Assembly (NCBI RefSeq): GCF_051131155.1
Contig: NZ_CP159508.1
Span: 5,146,001 to 5,210,000 of the forward strand
Length of the DNA: 64,000 nucleotides
Source: Pseudanabaena minima
GTDB lineage: Bacteria > Cyanobacteriota > Cyanobacteriia > Pseudanabaenales > Pseudanabaenaceae
Reading direction: 5' to 3'
Position 1 is the stretch's first letter. Each line of letters starts with the position of its first letter. Shown here piece by piece: positions 44,429 to 53,354 of this stretch. The notes beneath the pieces are model-generated. The model was not told the origin of the DNA. It ran no database searches and saw only the letters and a list, made by a program, of their open reading frames with translations. Made by a program: the position numbers and the translations under genes.

Positions 44429-45039
44429 CACTCTTGCACGAGCAAGTGAGAGCGCAAGCCGAAAAAAAGCCTAAGTGGACAACCTTAATCATCGTCGATT
44501 CACAAGCCACCAAAAACACCTGTAATGCAAGCATTGATTCCAAAGGTTACTGCTCCTACAAAGTCACCAATGGCATCAAGAAAAATCTCGGTGTGGATTC
44601 TCTGGGTTTGCCATTCTTTACACTTTGCAATAAGGCAAGTCTGTCCGACGACAAGGCTTTGATTGAAATGTTTGCTCAAAACATTGTGAATATTCCCAAG
44701 ATAACTGTCATGGTTGATCATGGCTATCAACCCGACAAGCTCATCCCTGCTCTAGAAGAGATTTATCCGCAGAGCATGACCAAGATTAGGTTTAAGGTTG
44801 CACCGAAAATGTCTAGACAGGAAAAGAAGGCTTTGGGTATATCTGGTTTTGTGGTCATTCCTATGCGTTGGATTGTGGAACGTTCCAATGCTTGGATGGA
44901 GCTTTGTAAAAGTCTGGTCAAAAACTTTGACAGAACGTTAGTCAATGCTAATGCCAGAATTCACCTTTGCTTTATTAGGCTTATGCTTAAGCGTCTTGCT
45001 AAGATGCCAAATGGGTTCTATAGAAAAAATGCGGGTTAA
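44401..45039 (+). pseudogene. IS5-type transposase, 5'-truncated
   Basis: The frame from 44401 encodes the catalytic region: TTLIIVDSQATKNT (first Asp), YKVTNGIKKNLGVDSLGLPF, ITVMVDHGYQPDK (second Asp) and RWIVERSNAWMELCKSLVKN (Glu). The N-terminal HTH region of IS5-like enzymes is absent and the frame overlaps the small RHH-like gene. No clear terminal repeats were found. 45040-45295 downstream has no gene; it contains two loosely similar stretches with CATATTGCTT and GTGTCATAGTTTT. Confidence 0.8.
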
Positions 45040-45295
45040 CATGACAAAGCAAAAGCCAAAAAGACTTCATAGTCTGATGGCACATTCAATCCTCATTAAA
45101 TAAATTGAATTCTGTTCAATAGCCATTGGTATCATGCAACGAGGTTAAACATTTCTATATTGCTTGCGTCATAGTTTCGCGATTGTAATGATAGAGGACC
45201 CATTCTCAAGTAAGTTTTTTTAAGATCTCCATATTGCTTAGCTTTTAAACGAAACATTTGTGTCATAGTTTTTTAATTGTGTAAGGTAAGCAACT

Positions 45296-46162
45296 ATGAG
45301 CGGAAGCATCTTAGGAACAACCAAAATTTTAGGGGTGATGGGTTTTCCCGTCAGTCATAGTCTTTCGCCTGTGATGCACAATGCCGCGATCGCTGCGATG
45401 GGGCTAGACTATGTGTATGTGCCATTCCCGATTCCTGTAGAGGATTTACCTACGGCGATCGGGGGACTAAAAGCTATTCAATCAGTCCAAGGCTTTAACC
45501 TGACCATTCCCCATAAAGTTGAAGTAATTTCACTACTTGATGAAGTCTTGCCGATCGCCAAGGCTGTTGGCGCTGTCAATACGGTGAAGCGAGTCGGAGA
45601 TCGCTGGATTGGCACAAATACGGATGTGGCAGGTTTTTTACATCCACTCAAACAACTTAAGTGCGATTGGGGAAATAGCCCTGCGGTGATCCTTGGTAGT
45701 GGTGGGGCGGCTAAAGCGGTAGTGGCTGCTTGTTTGGAGTTGGGCTGTCCTGTCATTCATGTCGTAGGAAGAGATCCTAAGAAGATGAAAAAATTTCATG
45801 GGGCGATGACTAGCCAACTCCACGATTACAATCTGCGGGTACATCCTTGGACTTCAATACCGCATTTGCTAGAAGTTGCAGGAATCGTGATCAATGCCAC
45901 GCCTATCGGGATGGCAAGTGATCCCAATACACCAATCTCTGAGGCGGAGATGAATTTACTGCCAAATCATGCGATCGCCTATGATCTGATTTATACGCCA
46001 CGCCCCACAAAATTTTTACAAATTGCGACGGCTAGGGGACTCAAGGCGATCGATGGGTTGGAAATGCTGATCAATCAGGGAGCGATCGGATTGGAGTTTT
46101 GGTTGGAGCAACCTGTCCCTATTGAGATGATGCGCCAAGCATTATTTCAGCATCTGGCTTAA
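45296..46162 (+). CDS. aroE: Shikimate dehydrogenase
   Basis: 288 residues. Substrate-binding motifs GFPVSHSLSPVMHNAA and NLTIPHKVEV with the catalytic Lys; GAVNTVKR; NADP-binding GSGGAAKAVVAACLELG; VINATPIGMAS; C-terminal GLEMLINQGAIGLEFWL. It makes shikimate from 3-dehydroshikimate with NADPH. A perfect 17-bp hairpin (46165-46201) follows its stop within 3 bp. Confidence 0.96.
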   Translation: MSGSILGTTKILGVMGFPVSHSLSPVMHNAAIAAMGLDYVYVPFPIPVEDLPTAIGGLKAIQSVQGFNLTIPHKVEVISLLDEVLPIAKAVGAVNTVKRVGDRWIGTNTDVAGFLHPLKQLKCDWGNSPAVILGSGGAAKAVVAACLELGCPVIHVVGRDPKKMKKFHGAMTSQLHDYNLRVHPWTSIPHLLEVAGIVINATPIGMASDPNTPISEAEMNLLPNHAIAYDLIYTPRPTKFLQIATARGLKAIDGLEMLINQGAIGLEFWLEQPVPIEMMRQALFQHLA

Positions 46163-46164
46163 TG

Positions 46165-46201
46165 TTAAAGCACAATAAGGCTATGCCTTATTGTGCTTTA
46201 A
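46165..46201. repeat. 17-bp-arm hairpin after aroE
   Basis: Arms 46165-46181 and 46185-46201 (TTAAAGCACAATAAGGC, loop TAT). Its arm resembles the AAAGCACAAAATGGC hairpin at 18412. It probably protects or ends the aroE transcript. Confidence 0.85.
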
Positions 46202-46211
46202 CTTCAGTTTT

Positions 46212-46263
46212 TCGCTATTTGTGTCGTACTTCGCACGACTCAAATGGCGATATCAAACTCATT
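46212..46263 (-). repeat. Copy of the GATATCGCCATTTG repeat
   Basis: The complement starts ATGAGTTTGATATCGCC and continues with ATTTGAGTCGTGCGAAG and an imperfect hairpin back to CAAATAGCG. It matches 18530-18579 and 42188-42215. It ends 15 bp from the STAS gene's 3' end. Confidence 0.7.
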
Positions 46264-46277
46264 TTGTTTTAAAGCAA

Positions 46278-46649
46278 TTAATCGCTCTCTACATTAGATT
46301 GCATTACGGTCAAGTATGCATCTAGTTCTTCAATACTTGCAAATACTTCAGAAAGCGGCACAGCTTTAACGATATCAAATACTTTTCTCACTTGAGGTGT
46401 AAGGTTTGTAAAAAATACCTTACCTTCCTTTGATTTCATTATTTTCCTTGCCTTGGCAAAGACTCTTAACCCTGCACTGGAGACAAAACTCAAATTCTGG
46501 AGGTCGAAAATTATTGTCTGAATATCTTGATTTAGGTTGGACTGAAGAGATTTCTCTAAATCAGATGCAGTCAATGTATCAAGTTGTCCGTCCAAACTTA
46601 AACACAAAGTATCAGAATTAGAATTGCTAGCGAGGATCTGCAAAGCCAT
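46278..46649 (-). CDS. STAS-domain anti-sigma factor antagonist
   Basis: 123 residues, one STAS domain: LCLSLDGQLDTLTASDLEKS, IIFDLQNLSFVSSAGLRVF with the Ser expected to be phosphorylated by an anti-sigma kinase, and FFTNLTPQVRKVFDIVKAVP. By family it controls partner switching with an RsbW-like kinase or PP2C phosphatase; neither is adjacent. The SigF-like sigma factor at 61640 is in the same window but 15 kb away, so a link is only a thought. 46650-46760 shows no gene. Confidence 0.92.
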   Translation of the reverse strand: MALQILASNSNSDTLCLSLDGQLDTLTASDLEKSLQSNLNQDIQTIIFDLQNLSFVSSAGLRVFAKARKIMKSKEGKVFFTNLTPQVRKVFDIVKAVPLSEVFASIEELDAYLTVMQSNVESD

Positions 46650-46760
46650 AAATTTTATCTTGCAATCAAATTAGTTGTAGTTTAATACCAATGTTCAAAA
46701 GTATAGCCACACTTTTAAAAATTACAGCAAATTATTAACTAATGGACTGCTAATTTTTAC

Positions 46761-47498
46761 TATAGCAACGCAAGAGATAGATAGGACAAATCAAAACTCA
46801 CATTCCTATACTTAGACAGGGTGTAGACTTTATTTTTTGAAAGGGTAAAGATGGAAAAAACAGTAGCTTTTCTCCAAGATGATCCGAATAACATTTACCA
46901 AAGAAGAAATAGATGCCCTACATCACGAAAGATTCCATCACCCGCATCCGCGAGTACAGCGAAAAATGGAAGCACTATACCTAAAAAGCCAGAAATACGC
47001 GCACAAGGAAATCACGAAACTACTAAGAATCACTGAACCGACATTGTTGAGTTATTTACGAGATTATAAAGAAGGTGGGATAACCAAACTCAAAGAACTG
47101 ACCTTTAATCGCCCACAGAGTGAACTCAAACAGCATCAGGAAAGTTTAGAGATATATTTTCGAGAACATCCACCCAAAACTCTGGCTCATGCAGCAGCAA
47201 CAATTGCCGAGTTGACAGGAATTGTCCGTAGTCGAGAACAGGTGCGTCATTTTTTGAAATCGATGGGAATGAGTTGTCGTCGAGTAGGACTAATACCTGC
47301 TAAGGCAGACGCAGCAGCACAAGAGGAATTTCTAAAAAAAAACTAGAACCACGCTTAGAAGAAGCTAAATCTGGTCAAAGAGCCGTTTTCTTTGTCGATG
47401 CGGCACATTTTGTCCTAGGTGCTTATTTAGGCTTTTTGTGGTGTTTTGAACGCTTGTTTGTCAAATCTGGGACAGGAAGGCAAAGGTTTAATGTCCTA
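46761..47498 (+). mobile_element. IS630-type element remnant (left end and most of the transposase)
   Basis: The left end TATAGCAACGCAAGAG at 46761 is the same kind of end as in the MITE-like elements. ORF 46879-47346 gives the HTH part (KEITKLLRITEPTLLSYLRD, FREHPPKTLAHAAATIAELT). It stops after a run of nine A (47334-47342); a -1 shift there continues to KLEPRLEEAKSGQRAVFFVD, AAHFVLGAYLGFLWCF with the first catalytic Asp, and RQRFNVLT, where the sequence is cut by ISAs1-type sequence. The later catalytic residues are lost. Confidence 0.82.
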
Positions 47499-47881
47499 AC
47501 TTGGATTACCTGACTCAATTGCCTTTATGGGCTGGTTTACAAACTATTGCCTTAGTTCAGAGCGAACGCAGAATCAATGGGAAAGTCTCCACTGAAAATC
47601 GCTACTACATTTCTAGCTTGCCCTCCAGTGCAACCGTTATTACTGAGGCTGTTCGGACTCATTGGTCGATTGAAAATTCCTTGCATTGGGTTTTAGATGT
47701 CTATTTTCACGAAGATGCTTCCCGTATTCGCAAAGATAATTCTCCTAAAAATATGGCGATGCTGCGTCACTTTGCTCTTAATCTCTTAAGTCGCGATAAG
47801 TCTTCTAAGTTCAGTATGCGGGCGAAATGTAATAAGGCGGCTTGGGATCTGGCTTATCTAATTCATCTCCTTAACCTTTGA
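47499..47881 (+). pseudogene. ISAs1-family transposase, C-terminal fragment
   Basis: The frame reads LPLWAGLQTIALVQSERRIN, RYYISSLPSSATVITEAVRT, HWSIENSLHWVLDVYFHEDA, SPKNMAMLRHFALNLLS, the C-terminal half of ISAs1 transposases, ending with a natural-looking stop. The N-terminal half is missing and replaced by the IS630 remnant. The ATG at 47501 is fortuitous. Confidence 0.88.
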
Positions 47882-47989
47882 CTTTTTTATGCGGTTGCCT
47901 TGCCACCCTCCTGTTTTGGGTTGTCACAAATCAAGATTTTATGTAAGAATTCTGAGATGTTTTGTGCTTGTGAGAAAGGATTGAGAATT

Positions 47990-49489
47990 ATGCGTTTAGG
48001 ACAATTGCTAGCATTGGCAGGGTATCAAAATTCTCAGCCTGAACTAGATGGGCTAGAAATAAAGCGTGTAATTACAGATTCAAGGGCTTGCCAAGATGGG
48101 GACTTATTTATTGGCATGACAGGAACTCAAGTAGATGGGGGCAAGTTTGCGCCACAGGCGATCGCACAGGGAGCGATCGCCGCAATTATTTCCCGTGAGG
48201 CTTTTGATAATTTATCTGAGCAAGATCGCGCTAAGGCGATCGCCGTTGATGATGTGGTAGTAGCTTGTAGTAAACTTGCCACTGCGTTCTATGGCTATCC
48301 TGCTCAAAAGCTGAAACTAATAGGTGTAACAGGGACAAACGGCAAAACGACAACTACGCACCTGATCGAATTTTTATTGCAAACGCAATATGCAGTAGCG
48401 TTGTTCGGCACACTCTATACCCGTTGGGCTGGTTACTCTAAGACTGCAAACCATACCACCCCATTTGCCGTGGACTTACAGGCACAACTTGCCGAGGCAA
48501 TCGCCGCAGGTTGTGACATGGGCTTGATGGAGGTTAGCTCCCATGCGTTAGACCAACGGCGCGTATTAGGTTGCCCTTTTGAGGTCGCCGTATTTACCAA
48601 CTTGACCCAAGATCACTTGGACTATCACAAAAATCTAGAAGACTATTTTCAGGCAAAGGCTTTGCTATTCAGTGACACCTATTTGCAAGGTCGAGCCATT
48701 ATTAATTTTGATGATCCCTTCGGGCAGCGTTTGGCGCAAATGACTACAGATAAGCCGATCTGGACCTATAGCATTAGCAATTCCCAAGCAGATTTTTATA
48801 CTGAGAACCTGACCTATTTGCCCAATGGTGCGACAGGAATCTTGCATACCCCACAGGGCGCGATCGCTTTTCAGTCACCTTTAGTGGGGCGCTTTAATGT
48901 CGAGAATATCTTGGCAGCGATCGCCACAGCTCTGCACATGGGCATGGGTTTGCCAGAATTAGTCAGCCGCCTACCCGAATTTAAGAGCGTCCCTGGGCGT
49001 GTAGAAAGAGTACAGGTCAGCGACGATCAAGATATCACGGTGGTAGTGGACTATGCCCATACTCCTGATAGCCTAGAAAATCTGCTCAAGGCAATGCGTC
49101 CCTTTACGCAGCGTGAATTAATTTGCGTGTTTGGTTGTGGTGGAGATCGCGATCGCACTAAGCGACCATTAATGGGTGGGATCGCCGCCAGACTCGCTGA
49201 TCGCGTTTATGTAACCTCCGACAATCCCCGTACTGAAGATCCCCAAAGAATCCTTGATGATGTCGTGGTTGGTGTGAACGCGAATATTGGCGATAAACCG
49301 ATGACCATCGAAGGAGATCGACATAAATGTATCCAAACAGCTATTTATGAAGCTCAAGCAGGCGATACGATTCTGATTGCAGGCAAAGGGCATGAAGACT
49401 ATCAAATTATCGGGCGGGAAAAAATCCATTTCGATGATCGTGAGGAGGCTCAATCTGCTCTCATCCAACGCCAAAACTTGAGTCGCTAA
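47990..49489 (+). CDS. murE: UDP-MurNAc-L-Ala-D-Glu:meso-DAP ligase
   Basis: 499 residues from ATG 47990, with AAGGA 9 bp upstream; the frame is open upstream to 47900 but that part is IS-derived. ITDSRACQDGDLFIGMTG of the N-domain, ATP loop GVTGTNGKTTTTHLIEF, EVSSHALDQRRV, FTNLTQDHLDYH with the carbamylated-Lys region, and the meso-DAP specific DNPRTEDP. AGKGHEDYQ is near the end. It adds diaminopimelate to the peptidoglycan precursor. Its promoter region may have been rearranged by the ISAs1 remnant ending 108 bp before. Confidence 0.96.
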   Translation: MRLGQLLALAGYQNSQPELDGLEIKRVITDSRACQDGDLFIGMTGTQVDGGKFAPQAIAQGAIAAIISREAFDNLSEQDRAKAIAVDDVVVACSKLATAFYGYPAQKLKLIGVTGTNGKTTTTHLIEFLLQTQYAVALFGTLYTRWAGYSKTANHTTPFAVDLQAQLAEAIAAGCDMGLMEVSSHALDQRRVLGCPFEVAVFTNLTQDHLDYHKNLEDYFQAKALLFSDTYLQGRAIINFDDPFGQRLAQMTTDKPIWTYSISNSQADFYTENLTYLPNGATGILHTPQGAIAFQSPLVGRFNVENILAAIATALHMGMGLPELVSRLPEFKSVPGRVERVQVSDDQDITVVVDYAHTPDSLENLLKAMRPFTQRELICVFGCGGDRDRTKRPLMGGIAARLADRVYVTSDNPRTEDPQRILDDVVVGVNANIGDKPMTIEGDRHKCIQTAIYEAQAGDTILIAGKGHEDYQIIGREKIHFDDREEAQSALIQRQNLSR

Positions 49490-49493
49490 TCAC

Positions 49494-49632
49494 TGATGTT
49501 ACGTAGAACAAAGATCGTCATAATGTTTCTATATCATCTTAAAAGAGGATTTGGAGACCAAATCCCTACATATTTTTGTAAAAGTAGGGGCTTGGTCTCC
49601 AAGCCCAAATCTCAGCCTTCCACGTAACATTA
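49494..49632. repeat. TGATGTTACGT repeat element, second copy
   Basis: Left end TGATGTTACGTAGAAC, right end CCTTCCACGTAACATTA. Inside are GGATTTGGAGACCAAATCC and GGGGCTTGGTCTCCAAGCCC, two related hairpins. Ends match 43278-43439. Directly after murE. Confidence 0.78.
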
Positions 49633-49729
49633 GTAATCAGTTTCAACCTTTAAGATTTAAAGAGAGATATTAGGCAAAAACTGAGCAAATAATGGGCGAA
49701 TCCTAGGTAAATCCTAGGCAAAAACACGT

Positions 49730-49870
49730 AAGGAGGATCGGTTATGATGCAAAAGGAAGTATATTCAAAACCAAACCAAGTTTACCAATTCCAAGTTCAT
49801 TTGCATTAGTGTTTACCGATACTTTTTTTAGAGGAGTTTGCCAATGAGTATATGGTTATTCACAAAATAA
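49730..49870 (+). other. Two tiny ORFs with strong ribosome sites, upstream of cyaC
   Basis: ORF a, 49744-49809: AAGGAGG at 49730-49736, then ATGATG and 21 residues MMQKEVYSKPNQVYQFQVHL plus His. ORF b, 49844-49870: GAGGAG at 49831-49836 and peptide MSIWLFTK. Before them TCCTAGGTAAATCCTAGGCA contains two CCTAGG motifs 11 bp apart. After them AACAAGCCC/GGGTTTTTGAGTTTTT may form a weak terminator. No larger gene is seen in 49633-49983. Confidence 0.45.
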
Positions 49871-49983
49871 AAAACAAGCCCAGTAGGGTTTTTGAGTTTT
49901 TATCGTGCCATCAGCAAAATAAAGCTCACTAGTTTCTCAACTCAAAGTATTTTGGCATCAAAATTTTAGGAAGAAGTAGCTAC

Positions 49984-52900
49984 ATGGGTTCGCAAATCGC
50001 CCCCAAACCTAAGTTGCTAGTTATCGATGATGAACCCGATAACTTGGATTTGCTATTTCGGACTTTTTATCGAGATTATGAAGTTTTACGCGCGAATAGT
50101 GGCTTAGAAGGACTGGAATTACTTGATCGCGAAGGAGAAGTTGCGGTAATTATCTCTGATCAAAGAATGCCGATCATGAGTGGAACTGAATTTTTGAGCC
50201 AAATGGCGGTTAAATATCCAGATACGATGCGGATTATTTTGACAGGCTATACCGATGTTGAGGATTTAGTTGAAGCAATCAATACTTGCAAGGTATTTAA
50301 ATATGTCACCAAACCTTGGGATGAAGTAGAACTTAAAAATGTAGTACGTCAAGCCATTGATACGCACAATGTTTTGCGAAATCGTACTGCTGATTTACGT
50401 CGCACTCTGCGCCAACAATCACTCCTGAATGCGATCGCCTCATCAGCCGATAGTGCCGCCCCCTATCGCGAAATTATTGCCACAATTGCTGAATCGATCG
50501 CACGTAATTTTGATGTTTCAGGTAGCATTTTAAGGCTAGTTGAGAACAGAGTACTTTCGGAAGACTATTTTGCTTACTCCAGTCAACCGATCGCCGAGCT
50601 ACCACAACTAGCGAAGGTACTCACCTTGCGATCGCAGATTGTGGCAATTAATGATATTAATAGCGATCAGCGTATTTCCGAAACCGATCAATCTATTTAT
50701 GCCAAAGCGCATATTAAATCAGTTCTATTTGTTCCCCTTGAAGTCCAAAAAGAATGCTTGGCAATGTTAGCTCTCTATCATTGCGACAACCCACATTTAT
50801 GGAGTAACGATGAATTAGACTTAATTGAATTAGCCGCCGATCAAGCCGCGATCGTCAGTTCCCGCGCCAGAGCCTATGATCGCATTCAAGAACTTGCCAA
50901 AAGAGAATCTCTCCTCAATACGATTACCAGTACCATTCGATCAAGTCTCGATCCTCAAAAGATTTTTGCATCAATTACCCAGCAGCTAGGTCAAGCCTTA
51001 AACTCCGAAAGTTGTGCTTTGTCTCTATGGACGGAAGAAGATAATTATTTGCGTTGCGTGGGGCTACATTTGCTCGATCCCGATGAGATAATCCATGACA
51101 TGGTAAATCCTAATGAAACTGCTTTACCGCAATCAATTGCCAATATCTCAGCTAATCCCGTCTTTCAAGCCTTAATTGAATCAAAACAACCTGTTGCCAT
51201 CTCTGATTTACACGAAAATCCAGAATGGAATATTGTCGATTTGCCATTACGCTCCATTGCCCGATCGCTTCTAATCGTCCCCTTGCTGTCAGAAGGTAAG
51301 ATTATTGGCAGTATTTCCATGCGTCAAAATAAACTGCCTCGTCATTGGCAACCTGAAGAAGTGTCCCTAGTGCAAGCAGTGGCAGCCCAAGCCGCGATCG
51401 CCGTCCAACAAGCCCATCTCTTTCAAAAAACTCGCCAACAAGCCCAGCAGCTACTTGCCCTCGATCATCAAAAAACTGAATTCTTTCAAAATCTTTCCCA
51501 CGAATTCCGCACTCCCCTCACCCTTACCATTGGTCCCTTAGAAGCAGCAATCGAGAAATCTCAACCACTGCCCCTCGAACAGTCGGTAATTGCTTTACGC
51601 AACTGTCGCCGTTTGCTGCGTCTAGTTAACCAATTGCTTGATATTCAACGACTTGATGCAGGCAAGATGCAGGCTTGTTTTCGCCCTTGCAATCTCGTCG
51701 AATTTACCAGTCAAACCATTGATGCTTTTCGTCCCTACTGCGATCGCAAAAACATTCATTTGTTTAGTGAGTTTCGCGAATGTCCAGAAATCTATCTGGA
51801 TTTAGAGAAGTTCGATAAAGTTCTCTATAACTTACTTTCCAATGCAATGAAATTCACGCCTAGTAATGGCAGTGTTACAGTCAGTATCTGTACTGATCAA
51901 GATGGTCAGCATTGTATTCTTAGTGTCCATGATACGGGTATTGGCATTCGTCAAGATCAAATTCCATTTCTATTTGATCGCTTTCGTCAAGCTGAAGGTT
52001 CCGTTAATCGCAGCTATGAAGGCAGTGGTTTAGGGCTAGCTCTGGTCAAAGAATTAGTCAATCTGCATGGTGGTAATATTTCCGTCACCTCAGACTATGG
52101 TCATGGTACAACCTTTGCCATTATCATTCCCATCGGTAGAAAGCATTTGCCCCCCGATCAGGTTACCAACCTACCTGCGGATTTACAGATATCTAGAGCT
52201 TCAGTGGAGCTTGCCGATTTAGAAACTGATCTCAGTTTAGAAGAAGATGTATTCATCCATGAGAATGAGCATGAAGAAATTGCCTCTACTCCCACAGGTA
52301 AAATTTTAATCGTTGATGATAACCGTGATTTGCGTGGATATCTGCGGCGCGTTCTCAATCAAGCAGGCTATAGTGTCATTTCGGCACATAATGGCGCTCA
52401 TGGCTATACCGAAGCTCAAGAACACCGCCCCGATTTGATCGTGACGGATTTAATGATGCCGCAAGTCTCTGGTTTAGACTTAATTGCGATGATTCGTCAA
52501 GATCAGCAATTAGCAGGTACGCCGATGATTTTACTCACAGCCAAAGCTAACGAAGAAACTCGTATCGAAGGTACAGAAATGGGGGCTGATGCCTATTTAG
52601 CCAAGCCTTTTAACGATCGCGAATTGTTAGCGGAAGTTCGGAACTTACTCGCTCTTAAGACCAATGAGCGGCGGGTGGCTCAACTCAATCTCTATCTCAC
52701 CGAATCAGTTCTTAAGCGGTTTCTTCCTCCAAGTCTTGTTTCCAAAGCCGCCACTGGTGAACTCAGTCTGGATTTGCGTCCTGAGCCAAGGATGATTACG
52801 GTTCTCTTTACAGATATTGTCGGCTTTACTTCCCTTGCGAATACTTTGCGATCGCGACGTGTTGCTGAGTTGCTCAATCAATATCTAGGTGCAATGACAG

Positions 52901-53340
52901 AAGCAATTTTTGCCAATGGTGGCACGGTTGATAAGTTTATGGGGGATGGCATTATGGCTTTGTTTGGTGCGCCTGAGGATTGCAGTCCCAATGAGCAAGT
53001 CCGTCGGGCTGTCCAAACAGCAAAACATATGCAGCGATCGCTGGCTCAACTAAATGAGCAATGGGCGGCTCAGGGCATTCCCACAGTGAGGTTTCGCTGT
53101 GGTATTCATCAAGGTACAGCCGTGGTGGGGATGTTTGGCAGTGCGGAGCGATCGGACTACACTGCGATCGGACCCACGGTAAATATTGCTGCACGTATCC
53201 AATCGGCGGCGGAACCTGATTGTATTCTTGTATCTGCGACGGTTGCTGATTATCTGAATGATGAGGAGCTTCGCAAGCGTGAACCTCTTAAGTTGAAAGG
53301 TGTTGATGAGACTGTACTCACATTTTTTGTCGATAGTTAA
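49984..53340 (+). CDS. cyaC: REC-GAF-GAF-histidine kinase-REC-adenylate cyclase (CyaC type)
   Basis: 1118 residues. REC1 with Asp59 (VIISDQRMP), two GAF domains (about 155-300 and 325-490), HisKA with His506 (NLSHEFRTPLTL), HATPase (NLLSNAMKFTPSNG, DTGIGI, GSGLGLAL), REC2 with Asp822 (LIVTDLMMPQVSGLDL), and a class III cyclase with metal-binding Asp944 (VLFTDIVGFTSLA) and Asp988 (VDKFMGDGIMALFG), Lys984, SDYTAIGPTVNIAARIQ. This order is that of cyanobacterial CyaC, where phosphotransfer through the kinase regulates cAMP synthesis. Soluble. Its role may be light or redox sensing, but the GAF Cys needed for a bilin is not obvious. Confidence 0.96.
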   Translation: MGSQIAPKPKLLVIDDEPDNLDLLFRTFYRDYEVLRANSGLEGLELLDREGEVAVIISDQRMPIMSGTEFLSQMAVKYPDTMRIILTGYTDVEDLVEAINTCKVFKYVTKPWDEVELKNVVRQAIDTHNVLRNRTADLRRTLRQQSLLNAIASSADSAAPYREIIATIAESIARNFDVSGSILRLVENRVLSEDYFAYSSQPIAELPQLAKVLTLRSQIVAINDINSDQRISETDQSIYAKAHIKSVLFVPLEVQKECLAMLALYHCDNPHLWSNDELDLIELAADQAAIVSSRARAYDRIQELAKRESLLNTITSTIRSSLDPQKIFASITQQLGQALNSESCALSLWTEEDNYLRCVGLHLLDPDEIIHDMVNPNETALPQSIANISANPVFQALIESKQPVAISDLHENPEWNIVDLPLRSIARSLLIVPLLSEGKIIGSISMRQNKLPRHWQPEEVSLVQAVAAQAAIAVQQAHLFQKTRQQAQQLLALDHQKTEFFQNLSHEFRTPLTLTIGPLEAAIEKSQPLPLEQSVIALRNCRRLLRLVNQLLDIQRLDAGKMQACFRPCNLVEFTSQTIDAFRPYCDRKNIHLFSEFRECPEIYLDLEKFDKVLYNLLSNAMKFTPSNGSVTVSICTDQDGQHCILSVHDTGIGIRQDQIPFLFDRFRQAEGSVNRSYEGSGLGLALVKELVNLHGGNISVTSDYGHGTTFAIIIPIGRKHLPPDQVTNLPADLQISRASVELADLETDLSLEEDVFIHENEHEEIASTPTGKILIVDDNRDLRGYLRRVLNQAGYSVISAHNGAHGYTEAQEHRPDLIVTDLMMPQVSGLDLIAMIRQDQQLAGTPMILLTAKANEETRIEGTEMGADAYLAKPFNDRELLAEVRNLLALKTNERRVAQLNLYLTESVLKRFLPPSLVSKAATGELSLDLRPEPRMITVLFTDIVGFTSLANTLRSRRVAELLNQYLGAMTEAIFANGGTVDKFMGDGIMALFGAPEDCSPNEQVRRAVQTAKHMQRSLAQLNEQWAAQGIPTVRFRCGIHQGTAVVGMFGSAERSDYTAIGPTVNIAARIQSAAEPDCILVSATVADYLNDEELRKREPLKLKGVDETVLTFFVDS

Positions 53341-53354
53341 GAAACAATGTGATA

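Noticed and set aside
46278..46649. STAS protein as the partner of the SigF-like sigma factor
   Set aside because: They are 15 kb apart and no anti-sigma kinase is near either; nothing in the sequence links them.
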